A stretch of 64,000 nucleotides of DNA, from NCBI RefSeq assembly GCF_900104065.1, contig NZ_FNLC01000002.1, forward strand, positions 354,995 to 418,994, read 5' to 3'. Of the stretch, positions 60,576-64,000 are shown piece after piece. Origin of the DNA: Natronobacterium texcoconense. Its GTDB lineage: Archaea > Halobacteriota > Halobacteria > Halobacteriales > Natrialbaceae. Numbering within the stretch: position 1 is the first letter of the stretch; the number at the start of each line of letters is the position of its first letter. Position numbers and translations under genes: made by a program. The notes beneath the pieces are model-generated. The model was not told the DNA's origin and searched no databases. It worked only from the letters and a program-made list of their open reading frames with translations.

Positions 60576-61292
60576 CTACCGCTCCGACGGAAACCGGAAG
60601 AACGTGAGTCCGAAGACGGCAACGGCGGTCAACAGTAATCCGATTCCGAGGACCGACGAAGTTCTCGCCGGAAGAGACGCGACGGCAAGCGTCAGAAAAA
60701 CGGCGAACCCGGCGACGAGTCCCGTCGTCGCAGCGTTTGCAAACTCGAGTTCGGCTGTTTCAGTGTGGTTGTCGATCTGCTCGCCGAGCGAAATCCCGCG
60801 CTCGGCGGTATCCCAGGCGACGAGTAACAGTGAGACGGCACAGATTGACCGCCAGAGTGGCGGGTTCGCGATCACCGTGTTCGCGACGATCCCCAGGAAC
60901 ACTAGTGTCATCCCCGTGAGCATGAGTCCGCGGAGCCACCGAACGTACGTCGGGAAGAGGGCAAACGCCACGGAGACGAGACCAACGCTACAGAGCAGGA
61001 TCGGAACGAGTCCCAGTGGTGACGGAGCAAGGACGAACGCGCCGACACACGCGGTGACGACGACTGCGAGTCCGATTCCCGCGAGTATCCGTCCGCTGAC
61101 CCGGACGCCGCGGCGTCGAAGCGCCGTACCGCCGACGAAGAGCGCGAGTCCCGCCGTAAGAACGAGCAGTGGGGCAATCTGGAACGACCCCGTGAGACCG
61201 GCGAAGCACCCTGTGACGGCAGTGGCGAGCGAGAGATACCCGCTCGCCGCCGTCGGAGAGCCGCTCCCGGGACTGCTCGGAAGCGACGTCAC
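60576..61292 (-). CDS. multi-helix membrane protein (DUF7519-like)
   Basis: A 238-residue membrane protein with about seven helices spread through the protein and a short charged end. It is the last gene of a four-gene unit, starting by GTG that overlaps the DUF58 stop as GTGA (61289-61292). I associate it with the haloarchaeal family DUF7519, from memory. Function unknown; context points to an envelope-linked system. Confidence 0.75.
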   Translation of the reverse strand: MTSLPSSPGSGSPTAASGYLSLATAVTGCFAGLTGSFQIAPLLVLTAGLALFVGGTALRRRGVRVSGRILAGIGLAVVVTACVGAFVLAPSPLGLVPILLCSVGLVSVAFALFPTYVRWLRGLMLTGMTLVFLGIVANTVIANPPLWRSICAVSLLLVAWDTAERGISLGEQIDNHTETAELEFANAATTGLVAGFAVFLTLAVASLPARTSSVLGIGLLLTAVAVFGLTFFRFPSER

Positions 61293-62557
61293 GGTCGGAT
61301 CCCCCGTTGGATCGCCATCTCGAGCGAGCGGTCAGGCCGCCAGTCGATCACGTCAGTTCCGGATCTGCGGAGCGAGCCGATCCGATTGTCGCGCTGAAGG
61401 CGTGCCAGTTCGGTTCCGAGCGACCGGTCCGTCGTTACGTCGGGCGATAGCACCGCCACCGAACACCCCGCCGACTCGAGCGTTCGCGTCGCGTCGATCG
61501 GATCGTCGTCAAGGAGCGGGGAGAAGAGGACGACGTCGGCCTTGCGTGCGAGCCGTCCCCCGACCGTTCGAACCTGCTCGTCGAACGGGGCGGCTTCCGA
61601 CCGACGATTCGACGACGGTGGATCGACCGGGACGATCCCATCGGTCTCGAGTTCGAGCGCGCGTCGAACAGTCGCGACGTGGTGTGCGCTGCCTGGTGGA
61701 ATCCACTCGAATTTCGGCCCCAGGACCGCCGCACCGATCGGTTCGTCCCGTTTTTCGATCGCGTCGATCACCGCACGGGCGGCCGCGACCTCGCAGGCCA
61801 CCGCGTGTGGTTCGTCGGAACCGGCTGCGTGGTAGGACTGCGTTCGCGCGTCCAGACAGAGGACGATCGAGCGCGATCGTTCGTCGCGGAACCGCACCGT
61901 CGAGAGGGTTCCGGATCGGGCGTACCGGTTCCAGTCGATCCGGTTGACCGGATCACCTCGTCGATACTCCCGCACCGCGGCAAACTCGAGGCCATCGTCG
62001 GTCTCGATGGGGGTACTCGATCCGTGTCGACGCCGCATCGCCCGGTCGGTCGGAAGCGTCCGGACGGTCGGCTGGCACGCCAGCACCGTCTCGGTCTCGA
62101 GGGAATCTGCAACCTCGGTCCCGCCGGCGAGGTCTCGAACGAGAACGGACGCCGGTTCGAACCGGTGAACGCCGTGGGTCGCGACCACGGTGTACGAGAA
62201 CGTCGTCTCCTCGTCGGGGCCGAGTACCGCCGTGTGTCGAGCGGATCCGTCTTCCACGGAGAGCAGTCGGGGAACGCCATCCACGACGCGAAGATCGAAA
62301 ACCGGCCGTCGACCGGCGTTTCGAACCGTTGTCGTGACCTCGACCGTCTCTCCGTGTGCGGGGTGGTCCGCGGAGACCGTTCGCTCGATCTCGAGGGTCG
62401 TTCCGGACTTCGGCGCGAGGTGACCGTACGCCGCGAACACGAACGCGGGAACTGCCAACAGGAGCGTCGTCGGTTCCTCGAAGAAGACGCCCACACCGGC
62501 CGCGAACAACCCGGCAACGAGAGGGACGTTCCACCGAACGGTGCGTCGTAGCGTCAC
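61289..62557 (-). CDS. DUF58 protein with two N-terminal membrane helices
   Basis: A 422-residue DUF58 protein. Two membrane helices lie near 10-45, then a beta-sandwich region (TLEIERTVSADHPAHGETVEVTTTVRNAGRRPVFDLRVVDGVP) and the conserved DUF58 core REYRRGDPVNRIDWNRYARSG, followed by a vWA-like region (SIVLCLDAR). Start: GTG 62557 overlaps the upstream stop as GTGA and is preceded by a clear AGGAGGT Shine-Dalgarno (62568-62574); an earlier frame start would overlap the neighbour by 160 nt. DUF58 genes usually travel with MoxR ATPases in cell-surface assembly systems. Confidence 0.88.
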   Translation of the reverse strand: MTLRRTVRWNVPLVAGLFAAGVGVFFEEPTTLLLAVPAFVFAAYGHLAPKSGTTLEIERTVSADHPAHGETVEVTTTVRNAGRRPVFDLRVVDGVPRLLSVEDGSARHTAVLGPDEETTFSYTVVATHGVHRFEPASVLVRDLAGGTEVADSLETETVLACQPTVRTLPTDRAMRRRHGSSTPIETDDGLEFAAVREYRRGDPVNRIDWNRYARSGTLSTVRFRDERSRSIVLCLDARTQSYHAAGSDEPHAVACEVAAARAVIDAIEKRDEPIGAAVLGPKFEWIPPGSAHHVATVRRALELETDGIVPVDPPSSNRRSEAAPFDEQVRTVGGRLARKADVVLFSPLLDDDPIDATRTLESAGCSVAVLSPDVTTDRSLGTELARLQRDNRIGSLRRSGTDVIDWRPDRSLEMAIQRGIRP

Positions 62558-63141
62558 CGATCGTTCACCTCCTGTTCGGCAAGCACCAGTACCGCCTGCA
62601 CCGTTCGTCGCAGCCGTCGAGTGAACCGAAGCCGATCGATCGCCAACTCGAGACGGGTTCCCTCCCGATCCGGATCGGCTCGGACGAACTTGGCTGCGAT
62701 CGGATCGTTCGTCCACGTTCCGTTCTCGAGCATTGCTTCGGCTGTTGCCTGGTCACAGTCGGACCTGTGGACGAGCGTTCGAACGATGGTTTCGCGCAGT
62801 TGCTCTCGAAGTCGACGGCGACGGCTTTGCGGCAGCGACACCGGCCAGCGACGATCGACGATTCGTTCGACATCGCGTCCCGGAACCGGTGTCGTCGGAA
62901 CCTGTTCGGGGACGGTCGGTTCGGTCTCCGACGGGTCCTGCAGGGACCAGACACCGAGCGGAACCAGTGAAAACGCAAGCAGGAAAAACAGCGTGAAGGT
63001 CGCGGCAAGGAAGTGCTCGCCAGTCCACGGCCACTGAATCGCCGCAGCCGCGGTCGAGCTCACTACGAGAGCGAGCCCTGCGGCGAACGACAGGAGTCCT
63101 CCCGCAACGAGCGTCGTTCGAACGATAGCAATCGACCGCAT
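62554..63141 (-). CDS. two-helix membrane protein (DUF7269-like)
   Basis: A 195-residue protein: two N-terminal membrane helices (about 8-35 and 44-68), a proline-rich linker (PSETEPTVPEQVPTTPVPG), then a basic helical cytoplasmic domain (RRRRLREQLRETIVRTLVHRSDCDQATAEAMLENGTWTND). It matches the haloarchaeal family found between DUF4129 and DUF58 genes. Its start overlaps the DUF4129 stop by 1 nt and its stop overlaps the DUF58 start. Confidence 0.75.
   Translation of the reverse strand: MRSIAIVRTTLVAGGLLSFAAGLALVVSSTAAAAIQWPWTGEHFLAATFTLFFLLAFSLVPLGVWSLQDPSETEPTVPEQVPTTPVPGRDVERIVDRRWPVSLPQSRRRRLREQLRETIVRTLVHRSDCDQATAEAMLENGTWTNDPIAAKFVRADPDREGTRLELAIDRLRFTRRLRRTVQAVLVLAEQEVNDR
62568..62574 (-). 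promoter_or_regulatory. Shine-Dalgarno AGGAGGT for the DUF58 gene
   Basis: The minus strand reads AGGAGGT 10 nt before the GTG at 62557. It decides the start of the DUF58 protein; most genes in this window lack such a site and look leaderless. Confidence 0.7.
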
Positions 63142-63833
63142 CAGTCCTCACGGGATTCGTCCGCGTCAGTTTCGGCTCGATTTCGAGACGGCGATTCCTG
63201 GCGGTCCGGTCCGTACCGTGTTTCCCTGAACCGCCGCGTGACGGTCTCGACGTACGACTCGTTGTATCCGTCGTCGACGGCTGCGGTCGCCCACTCCGCT
63301 GGCGTCCGAGATCGGGGACGGCTCGCGTCGATCCCCTCGATCATCTCGAGCCACTCCCGACCGACGTCGTCCGGCGCGGTTTCGGGGGGCCAGGGATCGG
63401 ACGCCGTCTCGCTTCCCGTCGGTTCTCGAACCCACCACCGGGGATTCACTACGGCGTTCGCAGACATGAGCGTCAACGACTGGAGTCGGCGTCGAGAGAA
63501 CACGCCAGCGGCAACCACGAGAAGGACGACGAGACCGAGAAGAGCGACGAGATACGCGGCGTTTACGACGGCGACAAACACTTCGAGAGCCGATCCGGGT
63601 GCGGAAGCGGGCGTAGCTGGCTCGAGGTCGATCCCGAACACGCCAAGCACTGCGTCGAGAACGACCATCAACGCGGCGAGGAGTGATAGTCCCGACCCGT
63701 CGCCGTGTTCTCCCTCCAGGCCCGGTGCCGGGGACGACGATATCGACGCCGTCTCGAGTGCCGTCGCCGAGAGGCCAAGCGCGACGGCGGCGAGAAGCGC
63801 CGATCCAGCGACGACGGTTCGTTCGAACCGCAT
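63141..63833 (-). CDS. DUF4129-domain membrane protein
   Basis: A 230-residue protein. An N-terminal helix (about 4-28), a linker, a second helix pair (about 65-115) and a cytoplasmic C-terminal domain with SRTPAEWATAAVDDGYNESYVETVTRRFRETRYG, the DUF4129 signature. ATG at 63831-63833 begins MRFERTVVAG; a longer frame upstream is basic and non-coding. First gene visible of the cluster; a MoxR-type ATPase would be expected nearby in other haloarchaea but is not in this window. Confidence 0.82.
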   Translation of the reverse strand: MRFERTVVAGSALLAAVALGLSATALETASISSSPAPGLEGEHGDGSGLSLLAALMVVLDAVLGVFGIDLEPATPASAPGSALEVFVAVVNAAYLVALLGLVVLLVVAAGVFSRRRLQSLTLMSANAVVNPRWWVREPTGSETASDPWPPETAPDDVGREWLEMIEGIDASRPRSRTPAEWATAAVDDGYNESYVETVTRRFRETRYGPDRQESPSRNRAETDADESRED

Positions 63834-64000
63834 TTCATTCGATGGTTTCGTGGCAACACACAAAAATGTGCTCACGGCGACCGAGTGTGTTCGCTCGGCA
63901 GGGACAGCGTCGACGAGACCCACGGCAACAGGGGGCCGGCGACAGGAACGTCGAGAACGCGGGCGTGCGAAGGTGGTGCGCTGACCCATCGTCTCGTCGT

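Noticed and set aside
62558-62716. Longer DUF58 start overlapping the upstream gene
   Set aside because: The extra 53 residues overlap the DUF7269 gene, while GTG 62557 has a Shine-Dalgarno and GTGA overlap.
1-64000. tRNA, rRNA, CRISPR array, transposase gene, prophage genes
   Set aside because: None was seen on either strand by reading; a covariance-model search would be needed to exclude small RNAs fully.

Overview
The window is a stretch of haloarchaeal chromosome. It has high GC, proteins rich in Asp and Glu, mostly leaderless genes with a TATA-like box about 27 nt upstream of the start, Tat signal peptides, a PGF-CTERM surface protein, archaeal-type regulators (Lrp, TrmB-like, HxlR) and many small zinc-ribbon proteins. 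The dense CTCGAG hexamers suggest the Natrialbaceae (Natrinema/Haloterrigena-like), but that is a guess. No rRNA, tRNA, CRISPR array or complete insertion sequence was seen.

Layout. 1-6.1 kb: the end of a surface protein, small zinc-ribbon and DNA-binding proteins, then a helicase and exonuclease pair resembling Bacillus MrfA/MrfB. 6.1-13.2 kb: thioredoxin, glutamine synthetase, a TrmB-like regulator, an SDR, a response regulator, a GDPD phosphodiesterase, a YjbQ-type protein, a low-GC membrane gene and a HEAT-repeat protein. 13.2-21 kb: one large minus-strand operon, prkA-prkA-DUF444-spoVR, behind a leader of about 310 nt. 21.6-30.3 kb: conserved small proteins, an HxlR regulator, an ABC exporter operon (ATPase, ABC-2/PrsW fusion, ABC-2 permease), a Tat-exported penicillin-acylase-type hydrolase with a membrane partner, and a microprotein. 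30.5-46.7 kb: a mixed metabolic and transport region (aldo/keto reductase, TenA, IMPDH/GMPR-like, CoA-disulfide-reductase-like, AhpD-like, alpha/beta hydrolase, isochorismatase-like, GH15, MscS, MsrA, riboflavin reductase, uridine kinase, DMT transporter). 45.7-51.6 kb: a phosphate locus, pstS-pstC-pstA-pstB-phoU, divergent from an AbrB-PhoU fusion. 51.6-64 kb: FetAB-type exporter, Lrp regulator, rhomboid, carB, and a minus-strand DUF4129-DUF7269-DUF58-DUF7519 cluster.

Genes that appear to work together: the Mrf-like pair (separated by 1 nt); the PrkA/DUF444/SpoVR stress-signalling set; the exporter whose permease carries an intramembrane protease module; the pst operon with its two PhoU proteins; and the DUF58 surface cluster with GTGA overlaps. 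Non-coding structure includes two copies of one short MITE-like repeat, both between convergent genes; a segment of about 470 bp bounded by inverted repeats and carrying one tiny membrane gene; phased repeats at the pst promoter; and palindromes beside the TATA boxes of several regulator genes.
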